Assembly (NCBI GenBank): GCA_024235635.1 | Contig: JACKMA010000002.1 | Span: forward strand, 806,001-870,000 | DNA: 64,000 nucleotides | Direction: 5' to 3' | From: Zoogloeaceae bacterium | GTDB taxonomy: Bacteria; Pseudomonadota; Gammaproteobacteria; Burkholderiales; Rhodocyclaceae | Part shown: one piece after another, positions 21,001 through 29,306 of the stretch | Layout of the letters: each line of letters opens with the position of its first letter | Numbering within the stretch: position 1 is the stretch's first letter | Position numbers and translations under genes: made by a program | Notes under the pieces: model-generated | Seen by the model: only the letters and a program-made list of their open reading frames with translations | Databases searched by the model: none | What the model was told of the DNA's origin: nothing

Positions 21001-24000
21001 TGTAAGCCAGGGCAAGGCTGTTGCCGTCTTCGTCTGTGATGCTGTCGACGAGCCCGTCGGCATTGCGGGTGAAGGCGAGCGACGCACCTTGCGGACCTAT
21101 CAGCGCGGTGAGGTTTCCGTCACCGTCCCGGATCGCATTGGTTTCCTGTCCGTCCGCCTCTACGAGTTTTAGCAGCGATCCGGCCACGTCGAAACGCATC
21201 TGAGCGCCGTCGGAGAATTCCACGGTGAAACCATCCGCGGTTTTGACTAGCGTAGCGTTGTTCAGACTGGTATTGGCGTAGGTTCCGACTTCGGTCGCGA
21301 TGAATTCGACCGAGGTGGTTGGCATGTCGGCAATGATGCTGCCATTGAGCGAGGCTGCACGCGAGGCCGACTCAGAGATGGAGTAGAAGGCGGCGGACCC
21401 TGGGTTCAGATTCCTCAGAACGCTGAGTTCGGCCAGTCCCTTCAGAACGACCGTATCACCATCGATGTCGAGGCCAATGTCGGCGACCGACGACCACCCC
21501 TGGCCCATGGAGCCGTGTTCCGCACGGCTGGCGATGGCCCCGAAATCGGCGACAACTTCGGTCAGAAACGCCAACGCCGCGCTGGCACTTTCACCATTCA
21601 GGCCGAAGGATTGAAGCTGCTTGCCGTACGCTGACAATGCATTGGCGAAGTCCGCACCCGTCGAGCCGAGGCGATCGATCAGAAGGGCTGACTGGATTGC
21701 CCACGCATCATCCGAGACACCTGAAGGGCGCAACAGGTCCACGCTCGCGCTCCAATCGATGACGGCATCGAAATTGATGATGCTGGCGCTCACCGTATAG
21801 CCTGCTCGTGGGCCACCGGTGCCCTTTACGTCGAATGATGAGATTCCCGTTTCGCCGACCGCGATATCGTCCACGCCGTCGCCATAAGACAGTAGGAACA
21901 CCTGATCGTCGAAGTGGCCCGTCAGCGGGTCTTCGATGAGCGCGCGGTCCCCTGTGACGAAGAACAGGGCGGCGTCGATGCCCAGTGGTATGCCGCTTGG
22001 CGTTCCGCGCTCATAAGAAATTTGCGCCTCTCCGGCGGTGCCTGGGGCAAGCGTGTCGGGAACTGTGACGTCGAAACTGAATTCGCCCGGTGTGCCGGTA
22101 GTGCTCTCCTCGACGGTAATCGTGACGATGGCTGCTTCGCTGTATCCGATGCCATCAAAGGCACGGTAGGTAAAGGTGTCGGCTCCGGTATAGCCAGTGT
22201 TCGGGCTATAGCTGAACGAACCGTCGGGATCGAGGGCCAGGCTGCCGTGGCTCGGGCCCGCTACGAGCTCTGCGGTGATCGGATCGCCCTCGGGGTCCGA
22301 ATCATTTGCGAGCACGCCCGTCCCGGCCGCTGCGGACAAAACACCGCCGGAAACCACAGTGTAAGTGTCGTCAGTTGCAGTGGGCGGGTTCTGCAAGTCG
22401 TCGGACACGATGGTGGCAGTGCCATCAATCGCGCTGCCACCGCCCTGGGGGCTCACGCGCAGAACAAAGGACTCATCGCCTTCGAGCGCAAAGTCGCCCA
22501 GGACCTCGACCTCGACGATCGCCTCGGTCTGGCCCGCCAGGAAGGTCACCGTGCCGACCCTGGCCGTGTAGTCGCTGCCGGCGAGGGCCGATCCGTCAAC
22601 GGTCTGGAAGTCGAAGCTGAGATCTTCCGTCGCAGGGCGCGACAGCGTCAGGTGGAAGACCGCGCTCTGGCTGCCCGCGTCGCCTTCGACCAGCTCCGGG
22701 CTGCTCACCGCCAGGACGCGGTTCTCCCCTGCCCCGTCGTCGTCGAGGATGAAGCCCGTCACCGTCAGCCGGTCGCCCCCGCCCGCGAACTCGGCCCCTG
22801 TCAGATTCCTCAGCTCGAGTACCAGGCTGTCGTCGAGCTCGTCCGCAGTGTCCGCATTCAGCCGCAAACTGATCAGGCCAACCGTATCCCCGGCCGCGAT
22901 CGTCAGCGTTCCGACCGGGAACACCAAGCTGCTGAAGTCGAAGTTGTCCAGGGTGGGCCCCGGCAGCGTGCGCCAGTTCAGCGTCACCGCACTCGTGGCG
23001 GCCTCGGACAGGCGCACCTCGAACACCAGGTTGTTGGGATCGGAGCCGGTGCTGCTCTCCAACATCCGCGCCGTATGCACCGACAGCACCGGACCCGCTC
23101 CGGCCGCATCGTCGTCCAGAATGAGCGCTTCGGCGGCCACCACGCCGTTGGCCAGCGAGGTCTCCGCGGCCACCTGCGGACGCACCTGCAGCGCAAAGCT
23201 CTCCAGCGTCTCCGACACCGTGTCACCCAGGACCTCGACCTCGACGATCGCCTCGGTCTGGCCCGCCAGGAAGGTCACCGTGCCGACCCTGGCCGTGTAG
23301 TCGCTGCCGGCGAGGGCCGATCCGTCAACGGTCTGGAAGTCGAAGCTGAGATCTTCCGTCGCAGGGCGCGACAGCGTCAGGTGGAAGACCGCGCTCTGGC
23401 TGCCCGCGTCGCCTTCGACCAGCTCCGGGCTGCTCACCGCCAGGACGCGGTTCTCCCCTGCCCCGTCGTCGTCGAGGATGAAGCCCGTCACCGTCAGCCG
23501 GTCGCCCCCGCCCGCGAACTCGGCCCCTGTCAGATTCCTCAGCTCGAGTACCAGGCTGTCGTCGAGCTCGTCCGCAGTGTCCGCATTCAGCCGCAAACTG
23601 ATCAGGCCAACCGTATCCCCGGCCGCGATCGTCAGCGTTCCGACCGGGAACACCAAGCTGCTGAAGTCGAAGTTGTCCAGGGTGGGCCCCGGCAGCGTGC
23701 GCCAGTTCAGCGTCACCGCACTCGTGGCGGCCTCGGACAGGCGCACCTCGAACACCAGGTTGTTGGGATCGGAGCCGGTGCTGCTCTCCAACATCCGCGC
23801 CGTATGCACCGACAGCACCGGACCCGCTCCGGCCGCATCGTCGTCCAGAATGAGCGCTTCGGCGGCCACCACGCCGTTGGCCAGCGAGGTCTCCGCGGCC
23901 ACCTGCGGACGCACCTGCAGCGCAAAGCTCTCCAGCGTCTCCGACACCGTGTCACCCAGGACCTCGACCTCGACGATCGCCTCGGTCTGGCCCGCCAGGA

Positions 24001-27000
24001 AGGTCACCGTGCCGACCCTGGCCGTGTAGTCGCTGCCGGCGAGGGCCGATCCGTCAACGGTCTGGAAGTCGAAGCTGAGATCTTCCGTCGCAGGGCGCGA
24101 CAGCGTCAGGTGGAAGACCGCGCTCTGGCTGCCCGCGTCGCCTTCGACCAGCTCCGGGCTGCTCACCGCCAGGACGCGGTTCTCCCCTGCCCCGTCGTCG
24201 TCGAGGATGAAGCCCGTCACCGTCAGCCGGTCGCCCCCGCCCGCGAACTCGGCCCCTGTCAGATTCCTCAGCTCGAGTACCAGGCTGTCGTCGAGCTCGT
24301 CCGCAGTGTCCGCATTCAGCCGCAAACTGATCAGGCCAACCGTATCCCCGGCCGCGATCGTCAGCGTTCCGACCGGGAACACCAAGCTGCTGAAGTCGAA
24401 GTTGTCCAGGGTGGGCCCCGGCAGCGTGCGCCAGTTCAGCGTCACCGCACTCGTGGCGGCCTCGGACAGGCGCACCTCGAACACCAGGTTGTTGGGATCG
24501 GAGCCGGTGCTGCTCTCCAACATCCGCGCCGTATGCACCGACAGCACCGGACCCGCTCCGGCCGCATCGTCGTCCAGAATGAGCGCTTCGGCGGCCACCA
24601 CGCCGTTGGCCAGCGAGGTCTCCGCGGCCACCTGCGGACGCACCTGCAGCGCAAAGCTCTCCAGCGTCTCCGACACCGTGTCACCCAGGACCTCGACCTC
24701 GACGATCGCCTCGGTCTGGCCCGCCAGGAAGGTCACCGTGCCGACCCTGGCCGTGTAGTCGCTGCCGGCGAGGGCCGATCCGTCAACGGTCTGGAAGTCG
24801 AAGCTGAGATCTTCCGTCGCAGGGCGCGACAGCGTCAGGTGGAAGACCGCGCTCTGGCTGCCCGCGTCGCCTTCGACCAGCTCCGGGCTGCTCACCGCCA
24901 GGACGCGGTTCTCCCCTGCCCCGTCGTCGTCGAGGATGAAGCCCGTCACCGTCAGCCGGTCGCCCCCGCCCGCGAACTCGGCCCCTGTCAGATTCCTCAG
25001 CTCGAGTACCAGGCTGTCGTCGAGCTCGTCCGCAGTGTCCGCATTCAGCCGCAAACTGATCAGGCCAACCGTATCCCCGGCCGCGATCGTCAGCGTTCCG
25101 ACCGGGAACACCAAGCTGCTGAAGTCGAAGTTGTCCAGGGTGGGCCCCGGCAGCGTGCGCCAGTTCAGCGTCACCGCACTCGTGGCGGCCTCGGACAGGC
25201 GCACCTCGAACACCAGGTTGTTGGGATCGGAGCCGGTGCTGCTCTCCAACATCCGCGCCGTATGCACCGACAGCACCGGACCCGCTCCGGCCGCATCGTC
25301 GTCCAGAATGAGCGCTTCGGCGGCCACCACGCCGTTGGCCAGCGAGGTCTCCGCGGCCACCTGCGGACGCACCTGCAGCGCAAAGCTCTCCAGCGTCTCC
25401 GACACCGTGTCACCCAGGACCTCGACCTCGACGATCGCCTCGGTCTGGCCCGCCAGGAAGGTCACCGTGCCGACCCTGGCCGTGTAGTCGCTGCCGGCGA
25501 GGGCCGATCCGTCAACGGTCTGGAAGTCGAAGCTGAGATCTTCCGTCGCAGGGCGCGACAGCGTCAGGTGGAAGACCGCGCTCTGGCTGCCCGCGTCGCC
25601 TTCGACCAGCTCCGGGCTGCTCACCGCCAGGACGCGGTTCTCCCCTGCCCCGTCGTCGTCGAGGATGAAGCCCGTCACCGTCAGCCGGTCGCCCCCGCCC
25701 GCGAACTCGGCCCCTGTCAGATTCCTCAGCTCGAGTACCAGGCTGTCGTCGAGCTCGTCCGCAGTGTCCGCATTCAGCCGCAAACTGATCAGGCCAACCG
25801 TATCCCCGGCCGCGATCGTCAGCGTTCCGACCGGGAACACCAAGCTGCTGAAGTCGAAGTTGTCCAGGGTGGGCCCCGGCAGCGTGCGCCAGTTCAGCGT
25901 CACCGCACTCGTGGCGGCCTCGGACAGGCGCACCTCGAACACCAGGTTGTTGGGATCGGAGCCGGTGCTGCTCTCCAACATCCGCGCCGTATGCACCGAC
26001 AGCACCGGACCCGCTCCGGCCGCATCGTCGTCCAGAATGAGCGCTTCGGCGGCCACCACGCCGTTGGCCAGCGAGGTCTCCGCGGCCACCTGCGGACGCA
26101 CCTGCAGCGCAAAGCTCTCCAGCGTCTCCGACACCGTGTCACCCAGGACCTCGACCTCGACGATCGCCTCGGTCTGGCCCGCCAGGAAGGTCACCGTGCC
26201 GACCCTGGCCGTGTAGTCGCTGCCGGCGAGGGCCGATCCGTCAACGGTCTGGAAGTCGAAGCTGAGATCTTCCGTCGCAGGGCGCGACAGCGTCAGGTGG
26301 AAGACCGCGCTCTGGCTGCCCGCGTCGCCTTCGACCAGCTCCGGGCTGCTCACCGCCAGGACGCGGTTCTCCCCTGCCCCGTCGTCGTCGAGGATGAAGC
26401 CCGTCACCGTCAGCCGGTCGCCCCCGCCCGCGAACTCGGCCCCTGTCAGATTCCTCAGCTCGAGTACCAGGCTGTCGTCGAGCTCGTCCGCAGTGTCCGC
26501 ATTCAGCCGCAAACTGATCAGGCCAACCGTATCCCCGGCCGCGATCGTCAGCGTTCCGACCGGGAACACCAAGCTGCTGAAGTCGAAGTTGTCCAGGGTG
26601 GGCCCCGGCAGCGTGCGCCAGTTCAGCGTCACCGCACTCGTGGCGGCCTCGGACAGGCGCACCTCGAACACCAGGTTGTTGGGATCGGAGCCGGTGCTGC
26701 TCTCCAACATCCGCGCCGTATGCACCGACAGCACCGGACCCGCTCCGGCCGCATCGTCGTCCAGAATGAGCGCTTCGGCGGCCACCACGCCGTTGGCCAG
26801 CGAGGTCTCCGCGGCCACCTGCGGACGCACCTGCAGCGCAAAGCTCTCCAGCGTCTCCGACGCCGTGTCGCCCAGGACCTCGACCTGCACAAGTGCTGTG
26901 ATCTGACCGGCCGGAAACGTTACCGAGCCAGCAATCGGCGTGTAATCGGATCCCGCCAGCGCAGAACCATCGATGGTTTGGTAATCGAAGGTCAGATCAC

Positions 27001-27475
27001 TGGTGGCGGGCCTCGAGAGCACCAGCTGGAAGCTCGCGAACTGAATCCCCGAATCGCCTTCGATGACTTTCGGACTCCAAACGGACAGAACCCGGTTTTC
27101 ACCGGGTCCGTCATCATCGTGTATGAAGTTGGTAATGGAGACCTGATCGCCGCCGCTGATGAACTCCGCCCCCTGCAAATTCGTGAGCTCCAACCCCACA
27201 ATATCGTCGACCTCATCGATCGAATCCGCATCGATGCGCAGCGATATCAGCCCCGTCGTCTCGCCAGCCGCAATCGAGAGCACCCCACCCGCAAACACCT
27301 GACTCGAAAAATCGAAGTTGCTCAAAGTCGGGCCCGGAACCACGCGCCAATCGAGGGTGACCGCAGTCGCCGAAATCTCTGACAAGCCAACTTCAAAAGT
27401 TAGATGGTTCGGATCCGAACCTGAAGTCCCTTCGACAGAAGAATTGATCTTGATTGACACAAGGGGACCGGCCAT
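15092..27475 (-). CDS. Giant B: Calx-beta/YD-Rhs/VWD/PKD type I secretion substrate
   Basis: A 4127-residue protein. Start chosen at 27,475 (MAGPLVSIKINSS) because GGAG lies 8 bases upstream; an ATG two codons earlier is too close. No signal peptide. Domains in order: 14 Calx-beta-like domains (about 1-1690), mostly six identical 243-residue pairs; a cadherin-like repeat (1690-1790); a linker; about 600 residues of YD repeats ending in an Rhs core (near 2770, SLGRFLSEEP and NNDPVSYIDANGF); an acidic linker; a von Willebrand type D-like domain (about 2960-3155, with DPWLTSFDGNGFFFNAYGEF and GVHGNYDGDRTNDF); cadherin-like repeats; PKD repeats; and the C-terminal domain shared with A, C and D. 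It is probably a cell-surface or released adhesin exported by the adjacent T1SS. The Rhs core in mid-protein is unusual. It carries its own upstream sigma-54-type promoter. Confidence 0.85.
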   Translation of the reverse strand: MAGPLVSIKINSSVEGTSGSDPNHLTFEVGLSEISATAVTLDWRVVPGPTLSNFDFSSQVFAGGVLSIAAGETTGLISLRIDADSIDEVDDIVGLELTNLQGAEFISGGDQVSITNFIHDDDGPGENRVLSVWSPKVIEGDSGIQFASFQLVLSRPATSDLTFDYQTIDGSALAGSDYTPIAGSVTFPAGQITALVQVEVLGDTASETLESFALQVRPQVAAETSLANGVVAAEALILDDDAAGAGPVLSVHTARMLESSTGSDPNNLVFEVRLSEAATSAVTLNWRTLPGPTLDNFDFSSLVFPVGTLTIAAGDTVGLISLRLNADTADELDDSLVLELRNLTGAEFAGGGDRLTVTGFILDDDGAGENRVLAVSSPELVEGDAGSQSAVFHLTLSRPATEDLSFDFQTVDGSALAGSDYTARVGTVTFLAGQTEAIVEVEVLGDTVSETLESFALQVRPQVAAETSLANGVVAAEALILDDDAAGAGPVLSVHTARMLESSTGSDPNNLVFEVRLSEAATSAVTLNWRTLPGPTLDNFDFSSLVFPVGTLTIAAGDTVGLISLRLNADTADELDDSLVLELRNLTGAEFAGGGDRLTVTGFILDDDGAGENRVLAVSSPELVEGDAGSQSAVFHLTLSRPATEDLSFDFQTVDGSALAGSDYTARVGTVTFLAGQTEAIVEVEVLGDTVSETLESFALQVRPQVAAETSLANGVVAAEALILDDDAAGAGPVLSVHTARMLESSTGSDPNNLVFEVRLSEAATSAVTLNWRTLPGPTLDNFDFSSLVFPVGTLTIAAGDTVGLISLRLNADTADELDDSLVLELRNLTGAEFAGGGDRLTVTGFILDDDGAGENRVLAVSSPELVEGDAGSQSAVFHLTLSRPATEDLSFDFQTVDGSALAGSDYTARVGTVTFLAGQTEAIVEVEVLGDTVSETLESFALQVRPQVAAETSLANGVVAAEALILDDDAAGAGPVLSVHTARMLESSTGSDPNNLVFEVRLSEAATSAVTLNWRTLPGPTLDNFDFSSLVFPVGTLTIAAGDTVGLISLRLNADTADELDDSLVLELRNLTGAEFAGGGDRLTVTGFILDDDGAGENRVLAVSSPELVEGDAGSQSAVFHLTLSRPATEDLSFDFQTVDGSALAGSDYTARVGTVTFLAGQTEAIVEVEVLGDTVSETLESFALQVRPQVAAETSLANGVVAAEALILDDDAAGAGPVLSVHTARMLESSTGSDPNNLVFEVRLSEAATSAVTLNWRTLPGPTLDNFDFSSLVFPVGTLTIAAGDTVGLISLRLNADTADELDDSLVLELRNLTGAEFAGGGDRLTVTGFILDDDGAGENRVLAVSSPELVEGDAGSQSAVFHLTLSRPATEDLSFDFQTVDGSALAGSDYTARVGTVTFLAGQTEAIVEVEVLGDTVSETLESFALQVRPQVAAETSLANGVVAAEALILDDDAAGAGPVLSVHTARMLESSTGSDPNNLVFEVRLSEAATSAVTLNWRTLPGPTLDNFDFSSLVFPVGTLTIAAGDTVGLISLRLNADTADELDDSLVLELRNLTGAEFAGGGDRLTVTGFILDDDGAGENRVLAVSSPELVEGDAGSQSAVFHLTLSRPATEDLSFDFQTVDGSALAGSDYTARVGTVTFLAGQTEAIVEVEVLGDFALEGDESFVLRVSPQGGGSAIDGTATIVSDDLQNPPTATDDTYTVVSGGVLSAAAGTGVLANDSDPEGDPITAELVAGPSHGSLALDPDGSFSYSPNTGYTGADTFTYRAFDGIGYSEAAIVTITVEESTTGTPGEFSFDVTVPDTLAPGTAGEAQISYERGTPSGIPLGIDAALFFVTGDRALIEDPLTGHFDDQVFLLSYGDGVDDIAVGETGISSFDVKGTGGPRAGYTVSASIINFDAVIDWSASVDLLRPSGVSDDAWAIQSALLIDRLGSTGADFANALSAYGKQLQSFGLNGESASAALAFLTEVVADFGAIASRAEHGSMGQGWSSVADIGLDIDGDTVVLKGLAELSVLRNLNPGSAAFYSISESASRAASLNGSIIADMPTTSVEFIATEVGTYANTSLNNATLVKTADGFTVEFSDGAQMRFDVAGSLLKLVEADGQETNAIRDGDGNLTALIGPQGASLAFTRNADGLVDSITDEDGNSLALAYNGAGQLVTASNDAGTALFTYNAAGNLDSAKHAGVEAADITYNAESRLASIDYADGLQSEAFTYDGFGGVTITDGEGRSTTVDYLPGGVVGRVTDGDGNVSSLILNADGDLIGLRAPDGTETTFTFDDLGRISSLTDGNGATVEFGYEGDADAPATFTDASDATRTFTYDTGGRIVEAEWDDGTSLEFAYDANGNLTMSENRRGESIDYTYDANGRLLSQSDGSSGAVTYSYDAQGRLTQAVDDRGTTRFDYDSADRITKITYPEGRSLAYTYNEAGLRTSMADQSGDALFYDYDALGRLTGLDDAEGAIVDYTYDAAGNLILEENGNGTTSTFTYDSANRLTEIVNAQADGTVNSFYRYTYDAAGQRVEMESHDGTWTYGYDAIGQLTSAAFVSINPLIADKTLIYEYDGAGNRTRVVEDSVETLYTTNSLNQYTAVGDAAFTYDDDGNMVTKTDPSGTTTYEYDLNNRLVKVTEADGTVHENEYDVLGNRVVTTSDGVRTEFMYDPFGYGNVVGDYAADGTRVAEYSYGLGLAMAEIGGATGFYDVDGAGSVGTVTEGTGTVANAYSYGPYGVGMFEAELLENRFEFNGLYGVAADSDDLFHMRVRSYAPSLGRFLSEEPLFYSSETGNLYRSLNNDPVSYIDANGFRAFAASLVDEVFTEATGGGVIDQTKKSGVTPDDLNVVFGPKGEIMDLLRARNIEKSGTSIGPSFSDELDDLTPEQQENLAEQLKRISDDPANPYGTEAKDLLERLNEEGVGLGGIEPDAGEDGPTEGPSERPNEPDIDSGNNTDTDGSVSRGDPWLTSFDGNGFFFNAYGEFVLARSSDGSFEVQTRQLPVHWYDGNPHPSITSNYAAATRIGDDKVEIQWVSPNVAVVLINGNAVEVEVGESIAVGEGSIHRGSTTAYVVSNGLGDGMAIRIGGAYMNVFPFLDPSRTGEMEGVHGNYDGDRTNDFALPDGTVLPYRLSFQELYTTFADAWRVTDETSLFTYLVDRSTADFTDLDFPPGVIRLEDLDPDVVAAAEAAAIDAGLIPGTWLFETTVFDMVVIGDFTIAETSAATPEFVFVEEDGTPTEIVAAEIDLPPVVADDLTSAVDEDGNVTIDVLAGVSDPEGNPLSLIAGSDPNGGTVTVEDGRLVFAPAPDFEGETVLTFTVRDDAGNEVEGTVAVTVTGVPDAPVAEDDSFFTPAGSVLIVAAGAGLLANDSDADGDLLQVVGHEQPVNGVLVIESDGSFTYTPNVGFDGEEVVEYTISDGATSSTATLTIQVQAAPESVSVDAGANSVIDEGDTFTRSIAFTDGADNGATGWSYEIDYGDGTVVTGSTLVRNVDLDHTFSDGDAIRTVTVTLTDEAGESASDSFTVTVANVDPTLDLIGADTAEEGSPYTLTLANLIDPGVDTVSGYSIDWGDGSTPTVVASLGDIDHTFADDGDYTITVTATDEDGNYTFTKPITVANVAPEVTLSGADGIDEGSTYQLGIEGVDPGIEDTLSFDIDWGDGSAVQTLSAAELQAQGAIVEHVFSDDEDGPVNVTNRSITVTARDGDGGVGTASRNVAVSNVAPLIALSGATSIEVSASYTLTLGAITDPGLDIVTSFTIDWGDGSSEQIGSSGPVTHIYAGEGPRTIVVSLDDEDGTHANAGSLDVLVTPADPGNTAPVANADSYSVYAGRGLSVDAAAGVLANDSDADGDALSVVAFQPAANGVLDMAADGSFAFAPNAGFTGTEILSYTLSDGTTTVEGTLEIVVEPIPVETVRIGDAPTRLSRTNPDAWETAWSHPDIEITHKAVLDDAQEDWSPVVLRNLSPLTLAGGDSLLGDLGVSGQTLASSAVRQELDGTEGLRFELQREAVGVTADLSRFFLTDDGTVFAEAGRIQFLDADGTVLGEHYFTADSVIGDQTVSVEFAAGFDAVAFSAGALNGNDFVFGAYSDPDTGSARAAFNDDAGQHGSEFMLDWIEFDFVALPPALATDIGG
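22501..26874 (-). repeat. Six tandem 729-bp units, near-perfect, inside giant B
   Basis: The unit of 729 bp (243 codons, two Calx-beta domains) recurs six times with exact period; for example GGACCTCGACC begins at 22,501 and 23,230. Translations of all six units are identical in several frames, so the DNA is essentially identical too. Small differences appear only at the outermost edges (near 22,495 and 26,860-26,890). This marks recent unequal crossing over or replication slippage, and the copy number may vary between isolates or be misassembled. Confidence 0.95.
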
Positions 27476-27665
27476 CTTCATTGCTCCGCAATATTCGACA
27501 GTGCGCGCAGAATCCTTCGCGAGTCACTGCATGTTGATTGTGTGTTGTTGGCTGTCGGGGCCGCACTCTGCCGGGCGATGCTTCAGGCGCACGCCGTTAA
27601 CACTCGCGCCACTCATGCGAGTCCGCGCCACGCAAGTGCCAGGACGGGAATACGAACGGCGCTAA

Positions 27666-27682
27666 AGCAATCATTGCGCCTA
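27666..27682 (-). promoter_or_regulatory. Sigma-54-type promoter of giant B
   Basis: The minus strand reads TAGGCGCAATGATTGCT: GGC and TTGCT with the canonical ten bases between GG and GC. It lies about 190 bases upstream of the start codon of giant B and 145 bases downstream of the 17-bp element. Confidence 0.5.
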
Positions 27683-27827
27683 ACGTTCAGCCGGCGACAG
27701 GCTGAATTAATCCTAAAGATATATTCTTGCTGCGTAAGCAATCGGATCCATTAGGGAAAAAATTCTTGTGCCCGGCGCATTCCGCGTATAGGCCGCGGCT
27801 ACCATTCGAGTGGCGCAAGCCTTTCAT

Positions 27828-27844
27828 TGTAAAATTTTCCGACA
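27828..27844 (-). promoter_or_regulatory. 17-bp upstream element of giant B
   Basis: TGTAAAATTTTCCGACA on the plus strand. It differs at one base from the element upstream of giant D (TGTAAGATTTTCCGACA), although the surrounding sequences are otherwise unrelated, which argues for selection on the site. Confidence 0.6.
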
Positions 27845-28584
27845 CTGCGCCAGTCCAGGTCGCGACAGTCCCGCTTGCGGAGCATGATGGCTGGATGATC
27901 TACGAGCGCGTTCCGATCGATCCGCCACCCCGGGAAGCACGGCCGCGCTTGGCCCACGCCAGCTCATGGCCTCGGAGGGCACCGCTTCTGTCATCGGAAC
28001 CTTGGAAGCGAGAACATTAGCGTCGAAGCCCGGAAAATGCAGACTTTCACGTTCCCTTCTCTCCATTGCCGCCGATTACCGCATGCCGCGCCGAAGCAAT
28101 CTCGGCGATGAGGAAGGTTTATGCGCTGGTCGACCGTGCTGCAGTGGTCACATTGACTAATCTGATGCTTTTGTGGCACAGATACGCTGCAGGCGATTCA
28201 ATTCGATTTTAGATTAGCGAAAATATGAAGGGTCAGAAGTGCTCGCGGTTATCTTTGAAGCTGTCGAACTAGACTTGAATCGACGGAATCACAAGTACCT
28301 CAAGTCGATCACCAGAGAACTACGCCAGACTCTTGACAGTGTGATCAACTTAACGTGGGCGCCGAAGCTAACCGCTTTATCGCCTGGCGCACCATCAGAC
28401 CAAATCGTCTTGATTGAGAATGATTGTCGGCCCCTGTCCATACGGCGCTTACGATTACATTGTCAACGGCGGATCAGATTCCAGGCACTTGGGTGCCAGG
28501 TGAAGAATACGTATATGTGCCATTCAACGCTGCAAGTCTTCACGTTGCGGCAATCGATTCGCGGTAAGAATTTCCAGAAAGTGA

Positions 28585-28791
28585 CCTTCAGCACCTATCG
28601 AATGCTATCAGCGGCCAGCAAGGAGCGAATACGGCTTCTTAAGAATTACGACAGTCTCTATCGATAGATGCCGAAAGGTACGGAAAGATGCTGAAACCGA
28701 TATTTCCTTGCCACCCAAAACGCATCGCAACTACGGCTATCGATAGCCACTGATAGTCGCCGATAGGTCGCGAAACCTACTCCCACTCAAT
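28585..28791. repeat. Attachment-site-like module, copy L2
   Basis: Second copy of the module, located between the two secretion cassettes. It has CCTTCAGCACCTATCG (28,585-28,600), the inverted form CGATAGATGCCGAAAG (28,662-28,677), palindromic CTATCGATAG words near 28,659 and 28,733, CGATAGGTCGCG (28,761-28,772) and finally TACTCCCACTCAAT (28,778-28,791). Spacing matches copies L1 and L3. Confidence 0.6.
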
Positions 28792-28849
28792 CATCAATAG
28801 CGCACGCACCCAATTGTTTTTATTGCGTTATTGGATCCTTTCAGCCAAT

Positions 28850-29091
28850 TTTACCGTCGTTTCTACCGTCACGCGTGTCGGGTGCGCCGATTTAGCGTTC
28901 GACATCTATCGCGACCTATCAGTGGGCGCGCCCGGCGGAGAAACCCGTGCTTTCAGTACCTATCGATAGGGACGGAGTTTCGTTCCACCTCGCAGATGGA
29001 TCGGCTGCGTAGCGAATCCGCCCGATCACACCGAAAGTTTACCGTCAAATTGCCAGATTCGCGCCAAAATGGCCCGAAAAGTTTACCGTCA
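28850..29091. repeat. TTTACCGTCA iterons, set 2
   Basis: TTTACCGTCG at 28,850, CTACCGTCA at 28,863, and TTTACCGTCA at 29,038 and 29,082, in the same register as set 1. CTTTCAGTACCTATCG lies at 28,950-28,965. The flanking bases have diverged more than the iterons themselves. Confidence 0.55.
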
Positions 29092-29306
29092 GATTCTCCG
29101 CAAATCCTTGTGTGGTGCGGGTTTCGACGATTTGCTTGCCTTGATGGCATTTCAGCTTCAGCCAGATGCTTCAGCAAGATTCTGCACCTCGCCAAAGCCT
29201 GGACCTTCACCATCAAGGCAAGCCCTCACGACCACACCGGCACCTGGCCGACACTCTCGACTGGGAACATCTGATCCTCAAGAGTCAGCACCTCGACCCT
29301 TCGCCA
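29092..29306. repeat. Conserved non-coding tail with 13-bp inverted repeat, copy 2
   Basis: Counterpart of 1153-1367, here downstream of giant C. The inverted repeat CTTGCCTTGATGG (29,135-29,147) and CCATCAAGGCAAG (29,210-29,222) is fully conserved. Confidence 0.5.

Larger units (their letters stand above)
27476..28584. other. Upstream region of giant B
   Basis: Apart from the sigma-54-type promoter (27,666-27,682) and the 17-bp element (27,828-27,844), I see no convincing gene here. A 142-codon plus-strand frame with a GTG start at 28,239 has no ribosome site and runs into the repeat module at 28,585, so I do not call it. The sequence looks like degraded intergenic DNA. Confidence 0.5.

Noticed and set aside
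22501..26874. CRISPR-like periodicity
   Set aside because: The units are 729 bp, contiguous and coding, with no spacers; this is a protein-domain amplification.
21914..27382. 1822-codon open frame on the plus strand opposite giant B
   Set aside because: It is a shadow of the GC-rich, repeat-bearing minus-strand gene: 729 is a multiple of three, so absence of stops in one unit is copied six times. Its translation is Arg/Gln/His/Pro-rich with no domain.
28239..28667. 142-codon plus-strand frame with GTG start
   Set aside because: No ribosome site, no recognisable family, and it overlaps the repeat module L2.
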